Origin: Chondromyces crocatus
Lineage (GTDB): Bacteria > Myxococcota_A > Polyangia > Polyangiales > Polyangiaceae
Reading direction: 5' to 3'
Length of the DNA stretch: 64,000 bases
NCBI RefSeq assembly: GCF_001189295.1
Contig: NZ_CP012159.1
Span: forward strand, 3,236,973 to 3,300,972
In this document: positions 19,204-27,840 of the stretch, piece by piece
Position numbering within the stretch: the stretch's first letter is position 1
Layout of the letters: the number at the start of each line of letters is the position of its first letter
Notes under the pieces: model-generated
What the model saw: only the letters and a program-made list of their open reading frames with translations
Told to the model about the DNA's origin: nothing
The model's database searches: none
Program-made: the position numbers and the translations under genes

Positions 19204-20021
19204 GGCAGCCTCTGCATGCCGAGGTGCTCCAGGGTGGCGACGAACTGGTGCGCCGAGAGGAGGAGCGCGCCGAGGGGGATCGATTCATTCGCGGCGTGGA
19301 CGTTCGAGGCCTCGTCGTTGGGGCCGAACGAGGCGTAGGGGCGTCCGCGGAAGAGCTGGCTCACGGGCGCGCTCGACCCACCGGAGGCTCGGTTCAGCTC
19401 GCGATGCGCCACCACCGTGGACACGGCGTGGGCTGCGGCGAGATCTCGCCAGGTGGTGGGGAGGGGGTCGAGGGCGCTGGGCCACCGGGCAAGGAGGAGG
19501 CGCTGCCGATCGGGGGCCTCGAAGTACCCCGTTTCATCCAGCCACCACGAGACGTCCGTCTCGCTCAGCGCGTCGAGGTGCTCCGCCAGCAGGGGCGAGC
19601 CGGTCTCTTCTTCGCCCTCCAGCACCCAGACGATCCCGGGCCAGTCGCGGACGTCGCGCGCTGCGAGCAGGCGTTGCGCGAGGGGGCCCAGGTTGTCGGC
19701 GATGCCGCGCCCGTAGGCTCGGCCTGCGTCGACCCGGAGCTGTGTGGGATCGTGGGTCCAGTGGCCGTAGATCGGCTCGACGTCGTAGTGACCGTAAATG
19801 CCGAGTGTGGGGGCTCCGGGGGGCGCGCGTCGGCGCGCGATCAGCAAAGGGCTGTGCTGTCTGCGCTGCACCAGCTCCACCTGGAGGCCGAGTTCGTCGA
19901 GATGCACGCCGATCTCGGTGGCGACACGCTCGGCCGCCGGGCTCCCTGCCGTCGGGTGGAGTGCGATCCATCGCGCGACGTGGGCGAGCCACGCCTCTTC
20001 ATGGTGCCAGCGTGGTTTCAT
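19200..20021 (-). CDS. M20-like zinc hydrolase, short form
   Basis: The 273-residue protein carries the metal-site signatures of M20 peptidases/deacylases: GIYGHYDVEP (metal His and the following Asp), GRGIADN (bridging Asp) and VLEGEEETGSP (catalytic Glu pair). At 273 residues it is much shorter than the usual 380-450. The dimerisation insert appears absent, with the chain passing from the DETGYFEA region to a C-terminal segment ending NESIPLGALLLSAH. It could be a monomeric deacylase or peptidase acting on an N-acyl sugar or amino-acid conjugate. Both ends overlap neighbours by 4 bp. Confidence 0.75.
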   Translation of the reverse strand: MKPRWHHEEAWLAHVARWIALHPTAGSPAAERVATEIGVHLDELGLQVELVQRRQHSPLLIARRRAPPGAPTLGIYGHYDVEPIYGHWTHDPTQLRVDAGRAYGRGIADNLGPLAQRLLAARDVRDWPGIVWVLEGEEETGSPLLAEHLDALSETDVSWWLDETGYFEAPDRQRLLLARWPSALDPLPTTWRDLAAAHAVSTVVAHRELNRASGGSSAPVSQLFRGRPYASFGPNDEASNVHAANESIPLGALLLSAHQFVATLEHLGMQRLP

Positions 20022-20950
20022 CCGTCACCTTCCAGGGCAGGGAGCAGCACGCGCTGCACCCAGTGGGGGTCGTCGGGCACGAGGAACCGGCCAAGCCGCA
20101 AGGGGAGCTTCTGGGCGCGCCGATCGCCGAGCAGCAAGGCCGTGCGGTAGCCGCGCCGGGTGAGTTCGGCTTCGGCGGCGGCGCTCCAGGCTGCGTCGGG
20201 GTACGCCAGCGCGGTGGGGCGTGGGAGCCCGTGCCGTGCAAAGGCACTCTCCTGGTCGTCGAACTCGGCAGCGAGCGCCGCGCTGGTGAGGACCGGAAAG
20301 GGGGTGTGGGTCGCGCCGTGGGCTCCGACGGTCCAGCCGCGCTGCACCAGCCGCCGTAACGCTTCCCCCGAGAGGTAGAGCCCCGCTGCGGGTTCGGTCG
20401 GGCCTCCCAGGGCGTGTCCCAGCGCGCGCAGGATCGACGCCTGCTCGTCCTGGCTGGCGTAGAGAAAGTGCCGGCGCTCTGGACCGTCGACGAGCCGCAT
20501 CCTGTCGTCGGTCTGGCTGAGGTCGAAGGACCACCGTGAGCCGTTCACGGCGAGCTCGCCGCGAGACTGCCGGGCGCGGGTGAGCGCCGCGTACCAGCGA
20601 TCGGCCGGTAATGCGCCGGGGGGCGCTTCCAGGGTGCAGGTGGTGACGAACACGGTCGCGGTCACGCCAGAGGCGTCGAGTACAGGCAGCGCGTGGTCGA
20701 CCACGTCACGGTAGCCGTCATCGAAGGTGAGCCAGACCGAAGGGCGTTCGAGTTCCGCCTGGCCGTGGGCCCAGGCGCAGACCGTGGCCTCGTCGACGAG
20801 GGCACAGTGCCGGGTGAGCTGCTCGATCTGGCGCGCGAAGCTGCCGAGGGAGACCGCCGTGCCGCGACGAACGTAGGGCCAGCCCTCGGCCAGGGGACCC
20901 GTGTCCGGCAGGACGCGGTGGTAGCTGAGGATGGCGAGCGGAGGGCTCAT
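20018..20950 (-). CDS. Polysaccharide deacetylase (NodB-like, CE4)
   Basis: The 310-residue protein starts at ATG 20950, overlapping the LOG-like gene by 4 bp. The NodB-homology motifs are present: ILSYHRV at the start, [11 protein letters not shown] (motif 1, Asp-Asp), and [13 protein letters not shown] (motif 2, with the metal histidines). A substantial insert separates the motifs. There is no signal peptide, so it probably acts in the cytoplasm on an N-acetyl sugar of a lipid-linked or soluble intermediate. Deacetylase plus carbamoyltransferase is the NodB/NodU pairing known from Nod factor modification, but no NodC-like chitin synthase is visible here. Confidence 0.85.
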   Translation of the reverse strand: MSPPLAILSYHRVLPDTGPLAEGWPYVRRGTAVSLGSFARQIEQLTRHCALVDEATVCAWAHGQAELERPSVWLTFDDGYRDVVDHALPVLDASGVTATVFVTTCTLEAPPGALPADRWYAALTRARQSRGELAVNGSRWSFDLSQTDDRMRLVDGPERRHFLYASQDEQASILRALGHALGGPTEPAAGLYLSGEALRRLVQRGWTVGAHGATHTPFPVLTSAALAAEFDDQESAFARHGLPRPTALAYPDAAWSAAAEAELTRRGYRTALLLGDRRAQKLPLRLGRFLVPDDPHWVQRVLLPALEGDG

Positions 20951-21483
20951 GCGAAGTGCGGGGGCGCTGGCACGTCGTGGGCAAGGGTCCGGGCGAGGCG
21001 CGCGGCCTCGCAGGGGGCGAGCGGCCCATGGATCTTGTCCGTGCGGCGATCGTCCAGCCCCTCGCCAGCGAGGCGCGTCGCCCAGCCCTCCGAGTCCCCG
21101 ACGCAGAGGATGGGGCGGCCCAGCTCCCACGCGAGCGCGAGTTCTCCGAGGGTGCCCGAGCGCCCGCCCACCGCGAGGACCACGGAGGCCGAGGCGACCA
21201 GGATGGTGTTGCGCGCATGGTTCATGCCCGTGCAGAGGACGACATCGGCCATGTCGGAGGCGTCGTGGGTCCGGTAGCTGGGAAGAACGGCGAGCGTGTC
21301 CCCCGACTGGTACCGGCTGGAAGCGCGCGCGCCCCGCAGGGCGGCATCCATCACGCCACCGAGTCCTCCGGTGACCACGCGGAAGCCGCAGTCCACGAGC
21401 GCTGTGCCGAGTTCATGAGCGAGCGCGAGCTGCTGCTCCGTTGCCCGTGTACTTCCGATGACGGCAGCGAGCGGACGGCGCAT
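20947..21483 (-). CDS. LOG-family / TIGR00725-like nucleotide-binding protein
   Basis: The 178-residue protein has a Rossmann-like fold: [14 protein letters not shown], the glycine-rich [38 protein letters not shown], and [17 protein letters not shown]. These match the TIGR00725 branch of the LOG/lysine-decarboxylase-like family, related to cytokinin nucleoside monophosphate phosphoribohydrolases. ATG 21483 is chosen by homology in length, though an in-frame GTG at 21510 is possible and neither has a strong ribosome binding site. It is the promoter-proximal gene of the six-gene operon. Its job there is unknown; nucleotide-sugar binding or hydrolysis is a guess. Confidence 0.75.
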   Translation of the reverse strand: MRRPLAAVIGSTRATEQQLALAHELGTALVDCGFRVVTGGLGGVMDAALRGARASSRYQSGDTLAVLPSYRTHDASDMADVVLCTGMNHARNTILVASASVVLAVGGRSGTLGELALAWELGRPILCVGDSEGWATRLAGEGLDDRRTDKIHGPLAPCEAARLARTLAHDVPAPPHFA

Positions 21484-21530
21484 AGGGGTAGATTTTGTAC
21501 TGTAAGTCACGTGGACTGGGGCGAGGGAAA

Positions 21531-21596
21531 CGCCCCCTGCGACCGTGGAGAGCGCCCCCTGCGACCGTGGAGAGCGCCCCCTGCGACCGTGGAGAG
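21531..21596. repeat. 22-bp tandem repeat, three copies
   Basis: The unit CGCCCCCTGCGACCGTGGAG plus two bases repeats at 21531, 21553 and 21575. It lies 48 bp upstream of the LOG-gene start, where the operon promoter should be. Confidence 0.75.
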
Positions 21597-21629
21597 CTGG
21601 CGCAGGCGACTGCCGCTTCGTGCAGTCCC

Positions 21630-21825
21630 CCTGGCTTCGGGCTGGGCCTCAGGCTGGGCCTCGGCCTGGGCCTCAGCCTGAGCTTCGGGCTGGGCCTCAG
21701 CCTGAGCTTCGGGCTGGGCCTCGGCCTGGGCTTCGGTTTGGGCCTCAGCCGTGGCTTCGGTTTGGGCCTCAGCCTGGGCTTCGGGCTGGGCCTCGGCCTG
21801 GGCTTCGGCGTCGAGGCCCACCTCG
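21630..21825. repeat. Low-complexity hexamer/12-bp repeat tract (GGCCTCAGCCTG type)
   Basis: About 195 bp of alternating GGCCT(C/G), CAGCCT, GGGCTTCGG words. Both strands stay open: one would encode Leu-Gly-Leu-Ser repeats, the other Ala-Glu-Ala-Gln-Pro-Glu repeats. Neither carries a supporting ribosome site or end domain, so it is treated as non-coding sequence between the glycan operon and the divergent amidotransferase. Confidence 0.65.
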
Positions 21826-21866
21826 GAGAAGCCCGGTCCTCGACATCGAGGCTACACTCCGCGCCC

Positions 21867-22595
21867 ATGTCGATCCCTCCAGCGAGACTTCTCATCGTCA
21901 CGACCGGCGACCCGATCCCCTCGGTTCGCGAGCGTCGTGGCTCCTTCGCCGACATGATTCGCCGCGCCATCGGCCCGGTGTGGACCGGCGAGTACGCCTT
22001 CGCCGATGCGCGCGACGGGACCTTCCCGCAGCCCGGCGAGGCCGACGCCTTCCTCCTCACCGGCTCGCCGGCCAACGTGCCCGACCGCGATCCGTGGATC
22101 GTGCGCACCGAGGGCTGGCTGCGTGATCTGGTCGGCTCGGGGGTGCCGGTGTTCGGCATCTGCTTCGGCCACCAGATCCTCGCGCACGCGCTGGGGGGCG
22201 AGTGCGTGCGGAACCCGAAGGGGCGCGAGTTCGGCACCGTCTTCGTCGACCAGCGCCAGGACGAGCCGCTGTTCGCCGGGGTGCCGCGGCGCTTCCAGGC
22301 CAACGTCACCCATGTGGACACCGTCGGCCGTCTGCCCCCGGGCGCGGTCAGCCTCGCGCGGTCCGAGCAGGACGAGCACCAGGCCATCCGCTTCACGCCC
22401 ACGTGCTACGGCGTGCAGTACCACCCGGAGATCGACGCCGAGATCATGCGCGGCTACATCGAAGGCCGGCGGGAGACGCTGGACGCCGAGCGCTTCGACG
22501 TCGAGGCGCTCCTGGACGGAGTGACCGAGGCCGAGGCAGGGCGGCGGACGATGCACAACTTCCTGCGCCACGTCGTCTTCCCGCGCCTTGCGTGA
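21867..22595 (+). CDS. Class I glutamine amidotransferase-like protein
   Basis: The 242-residue protein has the class I GATase fold: LLIVTTGD at the start, the substrate loop LLTGSPANVPD, the nucleophile elbow VFGICFGHQILAHALGG (Cys in GICFGH) and CYGVQYHPEIDAE (His and Glu of the triad). It is the stand-alone type resembling GMP-synthase glutaminase domains or gamma-glutamyl hydrolases. ATG 21867 begins at the expected first strand. It is divergent from the six-gene operon and separated from it by repeats. A second, partial copy of its 3' part lies at 24860-25193 and a weaker relic at about 34139-34312. Confidence 0.88.
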   Translation: MSIPPARLLIVTTGDPIPSVRERRGSFADMIRRAIGPVWTGEYAFADARDGTFPQPGEADAFLLTGSPANVPDRDPWIVRTEGWLRDLVGSGVPVFGICFGHQILAHALGGECVRNPKGREFGTVFVDQRQDEPLFAGVPRRFQANVTHVDTVGRLPPGAVSLARSEQDEHQAIRFTPTCYGVQYHPEIDAEIMRGYIEGRRETLDAERFDVEALLDGVTEAEAGRRTMHNFLRHVVFPRLA

Positions 22596-22909
22596 CGGTC
22601 GCTGACGGGGGGCGGTCGTCGACGCCTCCTGCGCTTCTGCCCTCCAGCTGCTGCTTTTCAGCGCCGTGGCGCTCCATGACGGAGGGTCAGGGGCGCTCTC
22701 CTCCCCTCGCTCCTCCTGCGCGCGAACCCACGGATCCTTGCGGGATCACCGAGACCTTTGCGAGACCGGGGCGCCTGGGCAACAGGCCATGGCTCGCGTC
22801 ACACCGTCTGCTCAGGTGATAGGCTGGAGAGTTCGGAGGGCTGGTGACGCATGAAGGAGGCTGAGAGGGAGCCCGCCATCTGCATCCTTCAACAAGAGAG
22901 GAGGGATGG
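22596..22909. other. Intergenic transition to AT-richer DNA
   Basis: About 310 bp with no gene seen. From about 22830 the composition drops toward AT, marking the left edge of an AT-richer block that runs to about 24800. Confidence 0.5.
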
Positions 22910-23170
22910 ATGAAGGGGATCCGGATGAAAGAGGAAGAAGCCATTGCGCTGGCAAACTTCATGGTCGAGCACTATAGCAGGACGGGTGTACAAGGGCGTG
23001 GAGTGGCAATGCGTAACCGCCGGAGCAGAAATCGATGCGGACAAGAAGTGGTGCGTTGCGTTTCAGCTTCGCAGCTTGCCCCAAGAGAAGGCATCGCGGA
23101 GGGGCTGAGGCTGGTCATCGTTGATCCGAAGACCGAAGAAGTCGATTTCTGGGTTTCCACTCCCCACTAG
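22910..23170 (+). pseudogene. Small YrhB/Imm35-like gene with two compensating frameshifts (putative)
   Basis: An 86-codon frame opens at ATG 22910 behind GAGGGATGG. Its start (MKEEEAIALANFMVEHY) and end (GLRLVIVDPKTEEVDFWV) look like natural protein, but the middle (about 22984-23099) is unnaturally Arg-rich. In the +1 frame the middle reads as good protein (YKGVEWQCVTAGAEIDA, KKWCVAFQL). Joined, the three pieces give about 80 residues whose helix-strand-strand pattern and 'W-V-F ... VD-TG-V' ending recall YrhB/Imm35-type immunity domains. This suggests an indel pair, real or from sequencing. The family resemblance is weak. Confidence 0.4.
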
Positions 23171-23198
23171 ACTAATCGATTAGATGACAAATGAAGAC

Positions 23199-24443
23199 TC
23201 AATGGCACTCCTGCGCCTTTACGTCTTTCTCTTCTTTCTTTAGTATTCCGCATCCTCGATCGCAATCCACGAGCCAAGTGCCTTTTCGACCGCAACCTGG
23301 TATTGGACCATCAACCCAGCCTTCGTCGGCATTTCTGCAGCGATTGATGCATTTGCCTTGGTTGCTCCAACGCTGAGTGCTGTGTCCGTCGCAGTTGTAA
23401 TCATATGAGCCGTTAGAGCGAGGAGTGCTGAACCAGGCAGTCTGACCTGGGTTAACCGTCTTATCTGTATCGTCGCAATCGCCGCCGAGAGAGACGTAAC
23501 CACTGGGTTGGGTGCAAGATTTTTTTGAAATGGCACTGTCGCCATAGCCGTCTTTGTCGAGGTCCTGATACCAGGTTGGTCCATTGGTATCACAAGGCAA
23601 GCAGATGCTGGAGATGCATGTGTTGCCTTGTTTGCAGTGGTTGTCGCTGCAGCATGTCTCATTGGTTGAACCGCATTGGGAGCATCTTTCACCGCTGCAG
23701 CTCAGTCCTGGTTTGCACTGTCCCTCGCAGCAAGGCTGTCCATCGCCTCCGTGCAGTCTGGCAATGTTAATGATTTTAGTTTCCGTCGATGTGGCTATGG
23801 AGACGGAGGAGTCGTCGCAGATATTCCCACGCGTGCAATGGTATATGAGTGAGCCGTTGCCAAGTGGAACTAGGACTGGAAGGTTGAAATTGTTGATTGA
23901 AATGCACTGGGCATTAATTTCTTTGATTGCTTTGAGGAGTGGGGCCTTGTCTTGACTATGGTGAAGACTGTAAGATATTTCTATTTTGATGATCTTAGAA
24001 ACGTCGTCCGATTTCACACGCAGCCCGTTGTGGTTACCTCTCATGCAGTCGGACCAGGCATCGATGATTGTGGTTTGCGCATATTTGCGAACCTGCATGT
24101 AAGCATGTTGAGCGTCGACCGAACGCTCATCATCACTGCAATTGTCTTTCTTGTACTTGTCGCGTAGCGACGTGTCATAGTTGAATGAGGAGCTTGCCGG
24201 AATTCCATATATGATAGCCTTGCTACTCAGACCGAGCTGCTTGGCTGATCGAAAGTCTCTTATCTCTGTCGCGCACTGCCACTTTCTATACGCCTCCTGA
24301 GCCGCAGACGAAGACAGGTAAGTCGTAGAACCAAAGATTCCTTCGGCAAGTATGGTGTCGCAGCGATTCGCTGGCTGGGTGATGCCGACCGATAACGTTG
24401 CGACAGTCGATGAACATATGAATAGCGCGAAGATTTTTTTCAT
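23199..24443 (-). CDS. Secreted Cys-rich protein with MopE-like metal-binding motif
   Basis: The 414-residue protein starts at ATG 24443 with AAAGGCGG upstream. MKKIFALFICSSTVATLSVG looks like a signal peptide. The first 220 residues are unrecognised. A Cys-rich stretch follows (PCCEGQCKPGLSCSGERCSQCGS..., CCSDNHCKQGNTC), then WYQDLDKDGYGD...GGDCDDTDKTVNPG, the Asp-rich repeat seen in MopE-type and thrombospondin-3-like calcium/copper-binding proteins common in myxobacteria. Codon use is clearly more AT-rich than neighbours, which suggests horizontal acquisition. Function unknown; a surface or secreted protein is likely. Confidence 0.75.
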   Translation of the reverse strand: MKKIFALFICSSTVATLSVGITQPANRCDTILAEGIFGSTTYLSSSAAQEAYRKWQCATEIRDFRSAKQLGLSSKAIIYGIPASSSFNYDTSLRDKYKKDNCSDDERSVDAQHAYMQVRKYAQTTIIDAWSDCMRGNHNGLRVKSDDVSKIIKIEISYSLHHSQDKAPLLKAIKEINAQCISINNFNLPVLVPLGNGSLIYHCTRGNICDDSSVSIATSTETKIINIARLHGGDGQPCCEGQCKPGLSCSGERCSQCGSTNETCCSDNHCKQGNTCISSICLPCDTNGPTWYQDLDKDGYGDSAISKKSCTQPSGYVSLGGDCDDTDKTVNPGQTAWFSTPRSNGSYDYNCDGHSTQRWSNQGKCINRCRNADEGWVDGPIPGCGRKGTWLVDCDRGCGILKKEEKDVKAQECH

Positions 24444-24859
24444 AAAACCGCCTTTCTGTGGGCCAAATGCGGCATGAGGGAGCGTCGTCGAAAGGAAGAC
24501 GAACCCAGCCAAAAGGGAGAGGACTTGTCCCGAAGGATGAGGGGAAGAGTGGGACACGCAGTCCCGCTCGTGAGGCAAATGTCGCGCCATGAGCTGTGGT
24601 GCTGCTCCGCAGCCACCAGTCGCGAGGGGGGGGAGCTGGCTGAGGCGAGAGACGCTAGCTTTTCCACACTCACCAGAAGCCTTAACGGTTTGCCCCTAAG
24701 AAGACCTTCAGAGCAGACAGCACTTCTGTGTCGCCATGAGGACATCGCTATTCTGTATGGACCACGACAGAGGCAACCCCGTCAAGCTGGCGCAGCGGTG
24801 CTGAGTGAGCACACCATCCAGGACCGAATTGTGGACTTCATTTATGAGTCCGCTGCTTA
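24444..24859. other. Intergenic region upstream of the MopE-like gene
   Basis: About 415 bp between the MopE-like gene start and the amidotransferase fragment. The promoter for the minus-strand gene should be here. Long frames on both strands lack family features, start signals and natural composition, so no gene is called. Confidence 0.45.
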
Positions 24860-25193
24860 CAGCGCCAGGACGAGCCGCTGTTCGCCGGGGGTCCCGCGGC
24901 GGTTCCAGGCCAACGTCACCCACGTGGACACCGTCGGCCGTCTGCCCCCGGGCGCGGTCAGCCTCGCGCGGTCCGAGCAGGACGAGCACCAGGCCATCCG
25001 GTTCACGCCCACGTGCTACGGCGTGCAGTACCACCCGGAGATCGACGCCGAGATCATGCGCGGCTACATCGAAGGCCGGCGGGAGACGCTGGACGCCGAG
25101 CGCTTCGACGTCGAGGCGCTCCTGGACGGGGTGACCGAGGCCGAGGCAGGGCGGCGGACGATGCACAACTTCCTGCGCCACGTCGTGTTCCGT
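24860..25193 (+). pseudogene. Truncated duplicate of the glutamine amidotransferase 3' part
   Basis: This stretch is nearly identical to 22251-22583 of the intact amidotransferase. Shared residues run from QDEPLFAG through YHPEIDAEIMRG to MHNFLRHVVF. Differences include a one-base insertion near 24888 (GGGGGTCC for GGGGTGCC), which shifts the frame, and a few substitutions. It lacks the first 128 codons, including the nucleophile Cys, and the last five. Homology stops within a base or two of the IS66 terminal repeat at 25192, so the fragment was cut by, or carried with, that element. Confidence 0.85.
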
Positions 25194-25219
25194 AGCCGCT
25201 GCACGGACCCCACCTTCAG
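25192..25219. repeat. Left terminal inverted repeat of outer IS66
   Basis: GTAGCCGCTGCACGGACCCC and the following bases pair with 30384-30411 in inverted orientation, with three mismatches over 28 positions. Confidence 0.85.
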
Positions 25220-25310
25220 CATCCCCTGGGATGTGTTAGGCGGGCCGTTCCTCGGCGCCACGGCGTGGCGACCTCACGTGCCGGGGGGGACGCGGATGAC
25301 GCCGACAGGC

Positions 25311-25318
25311 GCTGCGAG
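25311..25318. repeat. Target-site duplication, left copy (GCTGCGAG)
   Basis: The 8 bp directly before the inner IS66 end are repeated exactly at 28006-28013. Eight bases is the known duplication length of IS66-family transposition. Confidence 0.92.
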
Positions 25319-25400
25319 GTATCCGTCCGGTCACCGCCATCGTGATCAGCCGAGTGCGGGCGGGTAACTCCAGAGGCCATCGAAGGCACTGGAGGTTGAG

Positions 25401-25760
25401 ATGGCGACGCGAGCGGAGTGGAGCGAGAGGGTAGAGCGGTGGAAGCAGAGCGGCTTGAGCGCGAAGGCGTTTGCCGGGTTGGAGGGCTTGAAGGTCCAGT
25501 CGTTGTACTGGTGGACGTCGAGACTCCGTACGTCCTCTGGAGCGGCGCTTCAGAGTACTCCGCCGAGGTTTCTTCCGGTCCGAGTCGTCAAGTCCCCGCA
25601 GGCTCATCCGGCGCGCGTAGGGGTGGCGCCGTCGCCTGCCATCGCAGCCGGCATCGAGCTGGCGCTCCCCAATGGGTGCATCGTGCGGGTGCAGGAGGAC
25701 TTCGATGCGACGACGCTTGCGCGGCTGCTCCGCGTGGCTGGAGGGACTGGCGCATGCTGA
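25401..25760 (+). CDS. tnpA: IS66 accessory protein TnpA (inner copy)
   Basis: The 119-residue protein opens RAEWSERVERWKQSGLSAKAF with a helix-turn-helix pattern (KAFAGLEGLKVQSLYWW) typical of IS66 TnpA, which resembles IS3-type orfA DNA-binding domains. The C-terminal half ends IELALPNGCIVRVQEDF and DATTLARLLRV, also a family feature. It is required for transposition alongside TnpB and TnpC in characterised IS66 members. Its stop overlaps the tnpB start by 7 bp, indicating translational coupling. Confidence 0.85.
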   Translation: MATRAEWSERVERWKQSGLSAKAFAGLEGLKVQSLYWWTSRLRTSSGAALQSTPPRFLPVRVVKSPQAHPARVGVAPSPAIAAGIELALPNGCIVRVQEDFDATTLARLLRVAGGTGAC

Positions 25761-26128
25761 TGCTGCCGCCGTCGGTGCGAGTCTACGTCGCGGCGGAGCC
25801 TACGGATCTTCGCAAAGGCTTTGATGGCCTGTCGGCGCAGGTGATGCAGCGATTCGGCACCGACCCCCTGAGTGGCCATCTGTTCGTCTTCCTCAACCGC
25901 AGGGCGGACCAGGTGCGCATCCTGTTCTGGGATCGCACCGGCTACTGCATCGTGTCCAAGCGGCTCGCTCAAGGGCGATTCCACCTCACCCACGCCGTGA
26001 GCGCAGGGCGGACGCATGTCGAGATGGATGCCGCCGAGCTTGCGCTGATGCTCGAAGGCCTCGACCTGTCGGGTGCGACGAGGAAAAAGCGCTGGAGGTT
26101 GCCTTCGCCCGGCAAACTCGCGGCGTAA
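25754..26128 (+). CDS. tnpB: IS66 accessory protein TnpB (inner copy, IS66 Orf2-like)
   Basis: The 124-residue protein shows the conserved IS66 Orf2 sequence: LPPSVRVYVAAEPTDLRKGFDGL, GHLFVFLNRRADQVRILFWDRTGYCIV, KRLAQGRF. Full length for the family (about 115-125). The ATG at 25754 overlaps the tnpA stop. The gap to tnpC is 5 bp. Confidence 0.92.
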   Translation: MLMLPPSVRVYVAAEPTDLRKGFDGLSAQVMQRFGTDPLSGHLFVFLNRRADQVRILFWDRTGYCIVSKRLAQGRFHLTHAVSAGRTHVEMDAAELALMLEGLDLSGATRKKRWRLPSPGKLAA

Positions 26129-26133
26129 ATTGA

Positions 26134-27840
26134 ATGCCTTGTGCTGTGGCGCGCGGTGAATACACCGCTCGATACGTGGCCCGCTCTTCTTCTGCTGTCG
26201 TCAAGGCTCCCGTCGACCTCGTGCAGGTTCGGCGCCAGCTGACCCAGCTCGCGGACCGAGGATGCGTCACGGAGCTCATCGAGCACGTGCTCGGATGGCT
26301 CACGCAGCTGACCGACGCACACCATGCTCTCACGCTGCGCCTCCAGACCGCACTGCGAGCCTTGTACGGTCGCAAGAGCCAGAAGGTCAGCTCGCAGCAG
26401 CTCTCGCTCTGGCTGACCACGCTGCTCGACGCCGACGAGGCCCCTGCTTCTCAGCTCCCTGAAGCTCCGCCCGATGATGCTCCGCCCGAGAAGGGGGAGC
26501 AGGCAGCTCCCCCTGCCGACCCACCGAAGCCACCGAAGCGTGCAGAGCGTGCGCCGCTGCCAGCGCATCTCGAGCGCCATCGGGAGCGCTTGACGGTGCC
26601 CGCCTCGGAGCGCGTCTGCGGTCAATGCGGTCGAGACAAGGCCTGCATTGGCTACCGGACCAGCGAGGTGCTCGACTTCATTCCTGCGCGTTTCATCGTC
26701 GTCGAGCAGCAACGAGAGAAGCTCGCTTGCCCACGCTGTCCCGAGCAGGGCGTCTCCACCGCTCCGCCCGACAAGGTCATGGACCGCGGTCGTCCCGGTC
26801 CTGGCCTGCTCGCCAAGCTCGTCGTCGACAAGTTCGAGGACTCGATGCCCCTGTATCGGCAGGCCCAGGCGTGTGCGCGCTCGGGCGTCGTCCTGTCGTC
26901 CTCCACGCTCGGAGACTGGACCGCGTTCACCCTCGACCTGCTCGCGCCCATCGCGGCGCGCATCACCGAGCGGGTCCTCGCCGAGCCTTATCTGCGCACC
27001 GACGATACCGGCATTCCCGTCCAGGACCGCAAGCATCCTCGGCGCCTCAAACGCGGTCACCTGTGGGTCTTCGTCGGCGACCACCTCGCTTCCTTTCTCT
27101 ATGCGCCCGACTGGAAGGCCAAGCACCCAGCGGCCCTGCTTCAGCCCTTTCAGGGCTTTCTTCAGGGCGATGGCTACGCTGGCTACAATGCCATGCTGCG
27201 CCAATCCACTCACTCCGCGCCGAGTCTGTCCGAGGAGCGTCGGCTCGGATGCGGCATGCACATCCGCGCCAAATTCGAGAAGGCTGCCAAGCTCGGCGAT
27301 CTCAGCGCCGCCATCGCTCTCGGCTACTTCAAGGGCATCTATCTTGTCGAGGCCGAGTGCAAGGCGCGCGGTTTCTCTCCAGAGCAGCGGCACGCTTATC
27401 GACAAGCCCACGCGATGCCCCTGGTCGATGCACTCTTTCAGTGGGTGCGCGAGACCCACAAGACGCTCGTGCCGAAGACGCCTCTGTATGAGGCGACCTT
27501 CTATGCGAAAGGTCAGGAGGCCGCCTGGCGACGGTGCTTCTCCGACGGGCGCTTCGAAATCGACAATGGCGAGGCGGAGCGGCAGCTGCGCAAGATCGCT
27601 GTCGGTCGCAAGAACTTCCTTTTCGCCGGCTCCGACAAGGGCGCTGAACGTCTCGCCATCGGCTTCACGCTTTTCCGCTCGTGCAGCCTGCAAGGGGTCA
27701 ACCCTCTCCTCTGGGCCACCGATGTCATCACCAAGCTGCAACGCGGCTGGCCACGCTCGAGGCTCGACGAGCTACTCCCCGACGCTTGGTCCAAGGCGCA
27801 CACCAGCGACGCAACGGCTGTAGGCGTCGCCGCCTCGTAG
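26134..27840 (+). CDS. tnpC: IS66 transposase TnpC (inner copy)
   Basis: The 568-residue protein is the IS66 DDE transposase. Visible features are an N-terminal helical region, a Pro/Ala-rich linker, a zinc-finger-like CGQCGRDKACIGY plus CPRC, the first catalytic Asp in YLRTDDTGIPV, the second in LQGDGYAGYNAM, and the Glu in FEIDNGEAERQLRKIAVGRKNFLFAGSD. The length is slightly above typical (500-540). All catalytic segments are intact, so this element may be active. Confidence 0.92.
   Translation: MPCAVARGEYTARYVARSSSAVVKAPVDLVQVRRQLTQLADRGCVTELIEHVLGWLTQLTDAHHALTLRLQTALRALYGRKSQKVSSQQLSLWLTTLLDADEAPASQLPEAPPDDAPPEKGEQAAPPADPPKPPKRAERAPLPAHLERHRERLTVPASERVCGQCGRDKACIGYRTSEVLDFIPARFIVVEQQREKLACPRCPEQGVSTAPPDKVMDRGRPGPGLLAKLVVDKFEDSMPLYRQAQACARSGVVLSSSTLGDWTAFTLDLLAPIAARITERVLAEPYLRTDDTGIPVQDRKHPRRLKRGHLWVFVGDHLASFLYAPDWKAKHPAALLQPFQGFLQGDGYAGYNAMLRQSTHSAPSLSEERRLGCGMHIRAKFEKAAKLGDLSAAIALGYFKGIYLVEAECKARGFSPEQRHAYRQAHAMPLVDALFQWVRETHKTLVPKTPLYEATFYAKGQEAAWRRCFSDGRFEIDNGEAERQLRKIAVGRKNFLFAGSDKGAERLAIGFTLFRSCSLQGVNPLLWATDVITKLQRGWPRSRLDELLPDAWSKAHTSDATAVGVAAS

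Noticed and set aside
21507-21821. Minus-strand Ala-Glu-Gln repeat protein upstream of the LOG gene
   Set aside because: Low-complexity only, no ribosome site, and it lies where the operon promoter should be.
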